Positions 49,610-60,384 of a stretch of 64,000 bases of DNA are shown in pieces (position 1 is the first letter of the stretch; each line of letters starts with the position of its first letter). The translations under genes and the position numbers were made by a program. The stretch covers positions 9,550,966 to 9,614,965 of the forward strand of contig NC_073302.1 in NCBI RefSeq assembly GCF_027595985.1, written 5' to 3'. This stretch comes from Sorex araneus (lineage: Eukaryota; Chordata; Mammalia; Eulipotyphla; Soricidae). Below the pieces are notes generated by a model. The model saw only the letters and a list, made by a program, of their open reading frames with translations, was not told the origin of the DNA and searched no databases.

Positions 49610-50185
49610 AAGTTTTGGAGAAGTGGTCAAGCTATTTTTTTTCTAGAGACACTGACCAAGCAACAGTCCCACTAGCAGTAGTTAATTTTTTTTTTTTTTT
49701 TGCCACATCCCTGTCGGCATTTATTTGCTTTCAGACTTTTGGATATAGACCCTTCTCTCTGGTATGAAGTGATAGCAACATTGCCATTTTGATAAAATCA
49801 ATGCTGATCAGTACCTTGATGTATGTCTGTTGGCCGTCTTAATGTCATTTAAAAGGAATTGTCATTTCATTTCCCCCCCTCCATTTTTGTTGGGGTTATT
49901 CATTATTTATAAATTGTTGAGCTATAAATATATACATGTATATATATATAGAGAGAGAGTGCTTTATATATCTTGGAAATTAGCCCTTTGATGTGCGATG
50001 TACAGAGATTTTCTCCCAATCTGTGTCTTTATTTTAGTTCTCATTCCTTTTTCAGTGCAGAAGTTTTTTTTTTATTTGAATGTAGTTCTATTTGTTTATT
50101 TTTGTTTCTTTTCTTTAATTGTGGAGGTAATTTTGAAATATTGTTTAAGTTAATGTACCATGTTTATAATAGGGTTAACATTTAT
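49610..50185 (-). mobile_element. old L1 ORF2 3' part, first piece
   Basis: Copy of 26870-27445 up to the insertion point ttatggtg. Continues at 51498. Confidence 0.8.
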
Positions 50186-50189
50186 GGTG

Positions 50190-51497
50190 GTTTTTTTTAA
50201 AATAACAAAGCACACATTATTTAATGTTTCTGAGTTGTCTGTGAATCCGAAGTGGTTAGACATTTTTTAAAAATTTTATTTTATTGAATCACCATGTGGA
50301 AAGTTAAAAAGTTGTTAGGCATATGTCTCAGTTATACAATACTCAAACACCCATCCCTTCACCTGTGCCCATATTCCACCACCTAAGACCCCAGTATACC
50401 TCCCAACCTCCACCCTCCAACCCCCCCATCCCCACCTGCTTAGTTGATAAATTTCACTTCATTTTTGCTTTACCTTGATTACATTCCATATTTCAACACA
50501 AAATTCACTATTGTTAGAGTTTTTTCCCCAAGAAAGACAGTCCTACTGCCAATGAAGCATTTGATAATTAGTTTTCCATTGCTGAGACTGGAGAGATATG
50601 AGGTCCTGCTGTTTCAAGTACATAGAATTTTTTCCCCCTCCTTCCCGCGCCACCAAGTTCATGCCTGCTTAATGAATAGTCCTCACATTATGGCTGACAC
50701 CACACCGCCCAACGAGAAAAAAGGATATTTCCCGTCCTCGGCCGGCATGGGGCTATGGCTTAGTTCAGTCTAGAGACATGGCTGCAAGTAGTTTCTGGAA
50801 CCAAAAGTAGTCTAGTTGGGCTCTGGATTCTGGTTGATCAGCAGCATCGCGGTCGCACAAAAGTGTGGCCACCCGGGTCGAATCTTGGTGGAGCATGTGC
50901 TGGTATCAGCCAGAGACTGCCCAAGCTTCCCGCTGATCCAAGTACATAATTTCTTTCCCCCAGCCCGTTCCCGTGCCCCTAAGTTCATGCCTGCTTAATA
51001 GACCTCATAATATGGTGGATGCCACACCGCGTTTCTCCCAGAAAAGGGAAAAGAACCGAGAAAGGAGGATATTTCCTCACCTCAGCTGGCGTGGGGCTTT
51101 GCTTAGTTCACAGTCTAGAAAAATGGCTGCTACTTTGATTACCTTCAATATTTCAAAAAAAAACTCAGTATTATTTTTTGGAGTTTCCCCCCACAGTCAG
51201 ACCTGGTAAAAAGAGACCATTTCACATTGTTGACAATTAAGAGATATTAGGTCACATGGTTAGATTTTTACATATAGTCCAGGGAAAATTCTGCCAGTAA
51301 TTGCATCCCTGCAAGCTTTTACTTCCCTTTTGTGGTGCTCATATGATGGAGAAGCCTGGAAAGAAAAACCTTGCCCCGCTGATGGCACATGGGGCAGTGG
51401 CTCTGATCACACAGTCTGGAGGCATTTTTGTGGAGCTTCTCGTGACCAAAGTAGTTCAGTTGCTTCCGGGGTCGAGCTCGTGGAGCCGCAGAAAAGC
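50190..51497 (-). mobile_element. Composite retroelement insertion, unit B-specific
   Basis: A 1.3-kb insertion into an old L1, flanked by ttatggtg at 50182-50189 and 51498-51505. The unit A site (about 27449) is intact. Read on the minus strand: 51497-51300, a segment of unknown origin with a short frame (CPMCHQRGKVFLSRLLHH); 51300-50610, a GC-rich body with two related blocks, each containing aagttcatgcctgcttaat; 50580-50400, a C/T-rich region; 50400-50270, a 3' end with cacatggtgattcaataaaa; then about 70 bp of other sequence with attaaa and a second A-run. No full reading frame. The family is unknown to me. Confidence 0.7.
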
Positions 51498-52090
51498 TTA
51501 TGGTGTTGATATACAATAACTACACCTCATTACCACCAAAGTGATCAATACTCTCCACCAGTGTCCTTATATCACGTCTAGTCTATTTCTTCATCAATTT
51601 CTCTTCTTATTGATAAACTAAGTTTTGTTATACAAGGTCATGAGTTTGTCGTGATTTTATCATGTCTATTCCTTTGTTTTGTTTCTATATATACCACAGG
51701 TAAGTGAGATCTTCCAATATGTATACTTATTTCTCTGATTAATTTTACTTAACATGCGATCTTTCAGTTCCAGTCAAAATTGAAGAAACTTTGCGATTTC
51801 ATCTTTTATAGTAGATGCATAGTATTCCGTTGCATACATATGCCATAACTTCTTTATCCATTCATCTGTAATTGGACATTTGGATTTTACCCATATCCTA
51901 AATACTGTATTAATATGTGAAATGAACTTAGATCAACATATATTTTTCAAATTAATGAATTATTTATATGGCTAGATGCCTTCTGAGTTAAAGTGCAGGT
52001 GACCACCTTCTGCTTTGGTTGTCCTTGCCAATGGAGTTCTATTATTGAAGACTTTTTTGAAGTCAAAATCTTGAAGATTTATGCCTATCT
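51498..52090 (-). mobile_element. old L1 ORF2 3' part, second piece
   Basis: Copy of 27449-28050: gcatagtattccgttgc, tctttatccattcatctg, gacatttggattttaccc. Confidence 0.8.
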
Positions 52091-52649
52091 ATGATTTCCT
52101 CAATGCAATTTATAAATACAGGTTTAATACTAAAGTATCTCATCCATTTTTATCTAATTATAATATATATGATTGGTGTCACGCTGTAACAGCAATGAAA
52201 GTATGGAAAAGTAATGTTTTGCAACATAAAATTAATCTGAAAAAGAAAAAAATTTTACTTATAGAAGAAAATTTTCTACATAAGTTCTATAAACACTAAG
52301 AATATGCAAAATAAAAACTTGTATTGACACTAAAATTAATATATAAGTGGATTTAAACAACATATTAAAATAGAACAAGAAAAAATTGGAAAGTGCAATT
52401 ATGCTGTTAAGGTTATATGGACATCCACCCATGCAGGCATTCTACAGTAATCAAAACCTTAAACAAACTGTTCAACTATGTTCAAGATGATTCAAGATGA
52501 TTCTGACTGCTCTAACATTGGTGGTGTAATGCATACTGGTGGAGAGAAAGGTGATGCCAAATTGTATGACTCAAGCCCAAGCATGAACAACTTTGTGTAT
52601 CTCACAGTGATTCAATTAAAAAGAAAAATTTGTTTAAAACCACTGTGAA

Positions 52650-52788
52650 TCAGGGGCTGGAGAAATAGCACAGCGGGTAAGGCATTTGCCCTGCATGCGG
52701 CTGACCCGAGTTTGATTCCCAGCATCCTATATGGTCCCCTGTGCAAAGCCAGAAATAACCCGTGTGCATTGCTGGATGTCACCCAGAA
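52650..52788 (+). mobile_element. tRNA-derived SINE, short type
   Basis: ggggctggagaaatagcaca with an internal deletion relative to the 28597-28760 copy. Confidence 0.88.
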
Positions 52789-52882
52789 AGAAAAAAAAAC
52801 ATTATAAATCAAAATATAATGATGTTTATGCTGCTTATGCAGGATAGGCCGGGTCTTATATTAAATTTTACGTAAACGATAC

Positions 52883-53824
52883 TCATCTTGGTGAAAACAT
52901 TATTCTGTTAAGAACATTTCCCAGAGCTCCTTTCATATCACGATTTCTCAGACTGTAGATGAAGGGATTTAGCATGGGCGTCACCAGAGTGTAGAGCACA
53001 GCCACGATGACATCTTTCTCATTGGAGTTAAAGGATGAGGGCAAAAAATAGAGTCCAATAATTGATCCATAGTAGAGAGACACGACAGTGAGGTGTGAAC
53101 CACAGGTGGACAAAGCTTTGAAGATCCCCTTGGTAGAGGGAACCCTCAGGATGGTGGCCCCAATCCGCCCATAAGAGACCAGAATGCACATAAATGGCAC
53201 AGTAATGACCACTACCCCTGCCGTAAAGATCACCAGTTCATTCACTGTGGTATCTGAACTGGACATCTTAAGTAAGGCAGAAAGATCACAGAAGAAGTGG
53301 GGGACAATGTTATCTCCACAGAAAGAGAGACGGGCCAAGAGGAGGGTGTGCAAGAGGCCAACTGCAGAGGACAGGATACAGGACATCATTACCAACAAGA
53401 AACATAAACTCTGACTCATGATGGTGGTGTAGTGGAGGGGGTGACAGATGGCCACGTACCTGTCATAGGCCATGGAGGTGAGAAGGAGGTTGTCCAAACA
53501 CCCAAATTGTAGAAAGAAATACACCTGAGATACACACCCAGCGTAGGAGATGGATTGGCTCTGTGTCTGCATGTTAAAGAGCATCTTTGGGGCTGTCACT
53601 GAAGAGAAAGAGACGTCAGTGAGAGCCAGGTGGCTGAGGAAGAAGTACATGGGGGTGTGGAGGCGGGAGTCCAGCCTGATGAGCAGGATGATGAGCAGGT
53701 TCCCCAGAACCGTGGTCAGGTACATGGTCAGAAAAAGGGCGTAATATAGGTCCTGTTTCTCTCTCCAGCTGGGGAGCCCCAAGAGGAGGAACTCAGACGC
53801 ACAGCTCATATTGTCCCACCTCAT
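52883..53824 (-). CDS. OR1J-like: Olfactory receptor, OR1J-like (OR gene 5)
   Basis: Intact 313-aa odorant receptor, partner of OR gene 3. Six substitutions by eye (gene 3 to gene 5): S2R, V15L, T21R, H54R, M201T, I260F. Residues 201 and 260 lie in or near TM5 and TM6. Visible: NMS glycosylation site at 5, [40 protein letters not shown] and [12 protein letters not shown]. Cys97, Cys169 and Cys179 present, Ser at 189. Acceptor ttaaatttccag ends 11 bp before the ATG (exon from 53835). The frame closes upstream here, supporting the same start for gene 3. Confidence 0.95.
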   Translation of the reverse strand: MRWDNMSCASEFLLLGLPSWREKQDLYYALFLTMYLTTVLGNLLIILLIRLDSRLHTPMYFFLSHLALTDVSFSSVTAPKMLFNMQTQSQSISYAGCVSQVYFFLQFGCLDNLLLTSMAYDRYVAICHPLHYTTIMSQSLCFLLVMMSCILSSAVGLLHTLLLARLSFCGDNIVPHFFCDLSALLKMSSSDTTVNELVIFTAGVVVITVPFMCILVSYGRIGATILRVPSTKGIFKALSTCGSHLTVVSLYYGSIIGLYFLPSSFNSNEKDVIVAVLYTLVTPMLNPFIYSLRNRDMKGALGNVLNRIMFSPR

Positions 53825-54089
53825 TGTCTTCTTGACTGGAAATTTAAAATGAGATAGACATTTTAAGAATAATAAAGTTTATTGACTATCACATAGGAAT
53901 ACATGGTTTAGAATGAGTCAGCTCATAAGTATTGATCTGAATAGCTCATGTTTTGGGGACATTCAATTTTATATTAGTGTCTACCTAGAAAAGCACAATT
54001 TCTTTAAGAGAAGCCATGAAAAACCAGAATCAGGATCAGCTTGGGTAATATTTTTATATAAGGATTTCATGATTTAAATCTGAATTTAT

Positions 54090-54262
54090 TGGGACTGGAG
54101 CAATAGCACAGTGGGTAGGGCATTTGCCTTTTATGCGGCCGACCCGGCTCAATTCTCAGCATCCCATATGGTCCCCTGAGCAACTACAGAAGTTAATTCC
54201 TGAGTGCAAAGCCAGGAGTAAGCCCTGTGCATTGCCGGGTGTGACCCAAAAATCCAAAAAAA
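54090..54262 (+). mobile_element. tRNA-derived SINE, short type
   Basis: Unit B copy of 30060-30235. Confidence 0.92.
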
Positions 54263-54637
54263 AAAAATATCTGAATTTACTAAATTACATTGCAAGATTA
54301 GGTCAGTTATCTATCAACAATTAAAAGCACTAATGACCCCAGATTTCTCCTGACCTTCCTTAATCCTTCCCACTTTCATACATGCTAGAGTTAGTGCTAA
54401 TTTTCATGGATTTATTCAAGATATAACCAATCAGTGTACTGGTCTTGTTTATAATCTATCAATACTGGGGAAATAGTAGAAATATCACATGTAACTGGCA
54501 GGATAATTGATTAAGATGAAGAATCTGTGCCAGCAACGTACAGGATCTAGTAAAATGTCTTATAGGAGTGCTTCATTTAAGACAATTACATCTCATTTCT
54601 CAAAAAACTTTATTTGCAATTATTCCTTCGAAAGCCT

Positions 54638-54790
54638 TTTGGGGGATTGTTTTGCTTTGGGGCCATGCCCTGAAGTGCTCAGGGATTTCTCCTGGCTCTG
54701 CACTCAGGGATCAATCCTAGAAGTGCTCACGGGACTATACGTGGTGCTGGGGATTACACCCCCTTACTGCTATACTACCACTCTGACCAA
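54638..54790 (-). mobile_element. old SINE, reverse
   Basis: Unit B copy of 30605-30765. Confidence 0.75.
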
Positions 54791-55191
54791 AGAATATTTG
54801 TAGTATATAGAAAAAAATTGTCTCTCTTCTAATTTTCCACCATGTTCTTAGGTTCAACTCAGAAAAAATATTTTTTTCAAATTCTCGGATCTTCAGAGAT
54901 ATTTTTTCCTTCCAATAATGTCCTGAACCTACAAATGTGAACATTATTTGTCAATGTCTGCCCAATATTGTTTACCAGAAGAAGCTTTCTTTTATCATTT
55001 TCCTAACTTGGGTGTTTATGACAAATAAATAATTGACTTATTTTCAACATTTTTGTCATATTTTCACATTATACTACTGATACACTCCCTCTTCTTTAGG
55101 TCAGTTTTCTTATATCTGCCATGTGAACACTTGAAAATGACCAGAAAAGAGAACGACATATTGTGTCATCCCCCAAATAGAATTTACATAC

Positions 55192-55575
55192 TGAGTCTGG
55201 AGTGATAGTACAGCGGGTACCGCATTTGCTTTACACGTAGCAGACATGGGTTCTATCCCTGGCATCCCAAATGCCTCCCGGAGCACAGCCACGAGTAACT
55301 GCTGAGGGAGAGCTAGTAGTAACTCAGGAGAGTACAGAGCCAGGATTAGATCCTGAGTATCACTGGATGTGACCCCCAAAACAAAAGCAAAAGTAAAGTT
55401 AGGGGCTGGAGTGATAGTATAATGAGTATGGCACATGCCATGCACACGGCGGACCTGGGTTTGATCCTCTGCATCCCACACGGTTCCCTGAGCGTAGCCA
55501 GGAGTAATTGCTGAGTGTAGAGCCAGTAATAACCCCTGAGCACATCTGAGTGTGGCCCCTAAACAAAAAACAAAA
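55192..55575 (+). mobile_element. Two tandem short SINEs
   Basis: Unit B copies of the pair at 31160-31560. Confidence 0.85.
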
Positions 55576-56219
55576 CAAACAAAAACAAAAGTAGATTTTA
55601 CATACCATTTAAAGACTTAGTCAACAATTAAGAACTGAGAATTTATCTTGCTATTGGATTCATCATTGATTTTGAGAGTCAACAGAGAATACATAAGGTC
55701 CCAATTTTCACAATTAGCCTTATCTTTGTAATTTCTATATTCTTCAGTCTATTACATTAAACCTATTAATTTAGTGTAATTATCTGAGATAAATTATGCA
55801 ATATTATAGTCGCTACTGAGTAATAATCAATTTATCAAAATTAGGTGCTAAGAAGTAGTCTGGTAGAGTTGGGTTTTCCAATATTTTTCCATTTTAGAAA
55901 TATTTCATATATAACATATTTTACTTTCACATAACATATATTGAATAAAATTCCTAGAAATATCTTTAAGCTATACATATATATGAATATAGCCATTTAC
56001 TTATTTACATGTACATGTTCTCAACTTTGGTAGTAATTGCTAAATGATAATTTGCAAGTTCAGAAGTATATTTACTATGTGTTCTTTAAAATGAGTCCTG
56101 AATAATAACAGGCTGTCATGTGAATATTTTCAAAATTAAGTATTTGAGTTACATTTGGAGGTCTCAGTTTTGTTGCTTGAGTAACAGAAAATTCAGGACC
56201 ATGATCATCATAGATAAGT

Positions 56220-57240
56220 AAAATGTGAGAGAATTTTCACAGAACTGGAATATGTATGCATTTCTCTCATATCATGAAAGGAAAGTTCTTATTTTATTCT
56301 AGATCAATAGAACAGCTCAAAAAAGGTTAATAGCAAGATACGAATTATTGTTAAAATGTTAAATAAGTATGTATCCACTAGGTACAAAACATATGCTAGA
56401 AGTGCAGCTGTTAACAGAAGTATTAATTAAATATTACTACAGTAATTTATGTATCAAATGGTATGTAATCACACTCAGATAATGGCAGCAGAGACTAAGA
56501 CAATTACAGATTGGGATAAAATATGGGGGAAAAGGGAATGTTTAATAGTTGAAACTATCAAGAGACATTTCCTTGTAGCTGAATAAAAAACGTAGGGATC
56601 ACTCATTCTACAAGAGATAAAGTCTTGCTATGACATAATACCACACACTAATACGTTAACTCTCATTCTTTCATTCAAGCATGCACTCACCGTACCCATA
56701 CACACACACACACATACAATTACTACTGGACATGATATTATTCCTGACATTGTCTCTTAAGTGGTGGACATGTAGGACATATATACCATCACTTATAAGG
56801 CATGGAGAAGTCTTCCATTCATCTCTAGAAGACTCTGAGTACCATGAAGCATGTGGAGTCTCCAGATATCTCAGAGATGCATTGCAATAGGAAGAATTAT
56901 CAGTTCAAAATAACATAAGAGCTATTTATTGGGTACAGGGTTGTTTAAAACTTAAGTGATGATTTTAAATTCAAGCTTCACAATTATGGAGAAGATCCTT
57001 ATGGAGTATCAATTCCCTTACCGCAAACTCCAAATTAGACACAAATTGGGGGATGGGGGAGCAGAAAGTTGTTTCCTTGCCTTTGGTTCCCCAGAGAGGA
57101 GAAATGTTTTTGGCAGTAGATAATAGGAGAGTTTTCCCTAAGAGGAATGATGATAATAACCATCAAACAATTACCAAGAACTTGCTTGTTCACAAGAATT
57201 TTTTGTCTTCTGATATTGGACGAAAGATGATTTAAAAAGA
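56220..57240 (-). promoter_or_regulatory. Candidate upstream/promoter module of OR gene 5
   Basis: Unit B copy of 32190-33200. The EBF-like site is ttccccagagagg at 57087-57099, one change from gene 3. Lies 2.4-3.4 kb upstream of the OR gene 5 ATG. Confidence 0.4.
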
Positions 57241-57764
57241 ACAACACACCTAAAGTTGCTGCTGTTAGAAGTTTCGCCGTGGTAACCTGAATCTTTCTTC
57301 TGTGCCTGATACTGATTCATAAACACCACAAATACTCATGCTTTCACTCCCTGAGCCAAAAAGGGAGGGAATTTAAATTCTATCATCACACAACTTTGAT
57401 AAGATGGAGTCACTTCCATCCGTAGTTAATTAAAGACAGGTCCTAAAAATATCTTGGTCTCCTGCTTTACAGTAATGTAGTCACATTCTTTTTGTGTGTA
57501 TCAAAAATACTTTGGAAAGCTCATTCAAGAGAAGATGGGGAAGAAACCTGTTCTTATGGGTTCTTTGAAATAAGTCCTGAATAATATGAGCCTGTAGGGA
57601 TTATACATAAATAACTAACTAACGTGTTAGTGGAATCTTTGGAGAGGGTTGGACCATAATTTTTGAGGAACAGATAAAATTCAGGAGTCATGGTCTGTAT
57701 GGAAAACTTAGAGAGTTGAAGAATTATTTAAGAGATGGAACATGTAATATATGTAATAATTATT

Positions 57765-57995
57765 TTGTCGGGTAGGGCTTTTGCCTTGCAGGTGGTCGGC
57801 TAGGGTTTGATTCCTTCACCACTCTTGGAGAGCCCGGCAAGCCACCGTGAGTATCTCACCTGCACGGCAGAGCCTGGAAAGCTCCCTGTGGAGTATTTGA
57901 TATGACAAAAACAGTAACAAGTTTCACAATGGAGATGTTACTGGTGCCCACTGGAGCAAATAGAGGAGCAACAGGATGACAGTGCTACAGTGAAA
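57765..57995 (+). mobile_element. tRNA-derived SINE, long-tail type
   Basis: gtcgggtagggcttttgcct, gagagcccggcaagcc, gcagagcctggaaagctcc, tttcacaatggagatg and gatgacagtgctacagtg. The right edge of the duplicated unit falls inside it at about 57864. Confidence 0.9.
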
Positions 57996-58420
57996 GTTTT
58001 TTACCCACCTCCCACAGCCACCACTTTGCTGACCCACCTACTAGCCGTGCTCTTCAGATTCATGAACTAAATCTCAGAGGAGATACAAGCCAAGCAGCAA
58101 AATTAATGGATACACTGGTCTCCTGACCGAAAATTCTGGAGCATCATTCGGGGAGGCCAGGCAGGATTTCTGCCCTGCCAAAGTCCCAACAGCCTACTTA
58201 CACCCCACTGCTACTGCCATGCAAACTGCTCAGTCTCATAGCTTTACTAAGAATCTCTGCAAACTCAACAACAATGACCAAAAGAAGATAGAGTGGAAGG
58301 GAAAGGGAGTGAGAGAAAGAGGGAGAGAGAGGGAGAAAGAGCAAGAGAGAGAGGGAGAGAGAGATGCTTGCCATAGAGGGAGGCTGAGGTGGGGACACAC
58401 ACTATATATATACTTCTTGG
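57996..58420 (+). repeat. Repeat-like stretch with (GA)n
   Basis: 58000-58290 (caccactttgctgaccc, gattcatgaactaaatct) looks like part of a dispersed repeat, low certainty. 58290-58370 is a purine-rich GA tract. No gene. Confidence 0.4.
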
Positions 58421-58424
58421 ATTG

Positions 58425-58670
58425 CCCAGCAAGCTACCAAGAGTATCCCATATCCTGCCTGCAGGGCAGAACCTGGCAAGCTACATGTGCTATATTTGAT
58501 ATGCCAAAAACAGTAACGATAGGTCCCATTCCCCTGACCCTGAAAGAGCCTCCAAACGTTGGGAAAGACAAGTAAGGAGAGGTTGTTACAATCTCATGGC
58601 TGGGAGGAATAGGGATGTTATTGGTGCCCACTCGAGTAAATCGACCAACAATGGGATGACAGTGATACAG
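58425..58670 (+). mobile_element. SINE variant with third tail type
   Basis: gcccagcaagctaccaagag, gcagaacctggcaagctac, atatgccaaaaacagtaac, cccattcccctgaccctgaa, gcctccaaacgttgggaaag, ctcgagtaaatcgacc and gatgacagtgatacagtg. The insert between atgccaaaaacagtaac and the terminal tail distinguishes it from the long type. Confidence 0.8.
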
Positions 58671-58794
58671 TGATTAATGACACACACTGGGTGCACACAC
58701 ACATGAACACATCTGGTCAAGGGTAATTAGGATGGAGAAGGTACCCCTATGACAATACTAGTTGGAAATGATCAGTCTGCACAAGAACTGAGTG

Positions 58795-59075
58795 CTGAAA
58801 GTAGATAAAGTGATATACATAATAACCTTTAAGTATCTGTATTGCAAATGATAATGCCCAAAAGGATGGAGAGAAAGAGAGAGAAGGTAGAGATAGAGAG
58901 AAAGAGAGAGAAAAGAAAGTGGGGGCAGAGGACAGGAGGGAAACTGGGGACACTGGTGGTGAGAAATGTGTACGGGTGAAGGGATGGGTATAGGAACATT
59001 GTATGACTAAAATCCAATCATGAAAAACTTTGTAACTGTGTATCTCATGGTGATTCAATAAAAATATAAAATTAA
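58795..59075 (+). mobile_element. L1 3'UTR remnant
   Basis: agtatctgtattgcaaatg, a GA-rich tract, gacactggtggtgagaaatg, aagggatgggtataggaac and gtgattcaataaaaatataa. Confidence 0.75.
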
Positions 59076-59106
59076 AAAACATGCTCAAGATATAAGAAGT
59101 TTCTTC

Positions 59107-59282
59107 CATTCTTTTTTGGTTTGGGGGCAACAGATGGCAACACTCAGAGGTTATTACTGGCTCTGAGCTCAGGAATTACTCCTAGCAGTGCTCAAAGGAC
59201 CATATAGGATGCTAAGATTTGAACCCCGAGTTGTGTGTTCAAGGCAAGCGTCCTAACAGCTGTACTGTCTCTCTGGCCTTTT
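59107..59282 (-). mobile_element. tRNA-derived SINE, short type, reverse
   Basis: ggtttgggggcaacagatgg, gctcaggaattactcctagc and tgtactgtctctctggcc. Diverged. Confidence 0.8.
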
Positions 59283-59289
59283 CTATTTC

Positions 59290-59560
59290 TTCTTAGAAAT
59301 ACAGAACACATTGGAAAGTGGATAATAAGTAAACATTATAACCTAAATAAACTAGATATATGGATATACTTGTTTATAATTCAAGCAAGAGGCATGGGTT
59401 CTAATTTTACAAAGCATGAAGAGGACCCCAGAGAAAAGGATAACTCCATCATCAGCTCTAAATTAGAGATGGCAGGATATAATTGCTTTGTGACCTTAGT
59501 TCATCCTTGAGGAATAATAATAACCACACAATGGCTACTATGAACTTTTTGATTAATAAA
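59290..59560 (-). promoter_or_regulatory. Lone partial OR upstream module
   Basis: Resembles parts of the modules at 18730-18950 and 32870-33140: tatggatatacttgtttata, catgaagaggacccc, ccttagttcatccttgagga and ataataataaccac. No OR coding exon follows on the minus strand before the duplication edge. It may be a remnant of an older duplicate. Weak evidence. Confidence 0.3.
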
Positions 59561-59789
59561 GCTTTTAGCCTTCTCAAATGACATTAGGGAAAAGGTAGTC
59601 CAAAGCCAATAATAAACCATCGTGAAGAAATACTGTGTTAATCAAAGTCCCTTGCTTCTAAAATTAAGCACTTGCAAGAACACAAAAATTATTCTAATAC
59701 TTTTATTATTTTGAAAAATTGGAAGAAAATTTATATCCTATCACTACAACTGCTTCTGCTGTAATTGAATATAGTTTCTATAAATCTTG

Positions 59790-59945
59790 GTCTCATCATC
59801 ATCATCATAATCATCATCCCGTAGATTTTTGAATTTCTTGAGTGGTCTCAGTAACGTTTCCATTTGTCCTAGTCCTGAGATTTTAGAAACCCACTTTACT
59901 CATCCTTTCCAATACAGCACCATTGGAAAGGATGAGTAATCTTGG
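59790..59945 (-). mobile_element. SINE third-tail fragment with perfect hairpin
   Basis: catcatcatcatcataatc, atttcttgagtggtctcag and ccatttgtcctagtcctgag are the reverse of the third tail type. Its end is a perfect 18-bp inverted repeat at 59896-59913 and 59922-59939 around an 8-base loop. Confidence 0.75.
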
Positions 59946-60380
59946 TCTATTTTCCAAAAACTAAGGAGTCAGTATTCTTTCACATAAAGAAAACTGCTTC
60001 AAAATATACTTTCTACTAAACCCCTTACAAAACTGAATCTAATTTTATCATCTGCATCCCTACTTCCATTTCTCCAAACTATGTAGAAGATAAATATCAT
60101 GTAATTTATTTATGAAATGGAGAAACTTTCTATTATTTTGTTCTATTTTATATCAAAATCAATCATATTAGCAAATGATATTTTAAAAAATCTTATACGA
60201 TATTTATTATTTAAAAATGAATCCAATTTAATGGCATAAATTTGTAAATAGCAATCTCTTGCTACTTTTTGTATTTTTGAGGGATCTGTTCTAAACTTTT
60301 TCCAGTTTTGCTGTGATTCATTAAATTTTTCCTTGTGAGTTTAGATGAAGATTTTCCAGTCTTGTTTATTCTCTAAAAAC
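59946..60380. other. AT-rich stretch, no gene seen
   Basis: No ORF or RNA gene recognised. Confidence 0.5.
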
Positions 60381-60384
60381 AGGT

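Larger units (their letters stand above)
33842..57864. repeat. Segmental duplication unit B
   Basis: Second copy of the block at 5904-33837, same orientation, carrying OR genes 4 and 5. Colinear over nearly all its length, with several retroelement insertions and deletions private to one copy. Confidence 0.9.

Noticed and set aside
51301-51519. Short ORFs on both strands at the start of the composite element, one with CPMC and HH residues
   Set aside because: Spacing does not fit a classical C2H2 finger, the frame is short and I could not name a parent gene; kept only as part of the mobile element.
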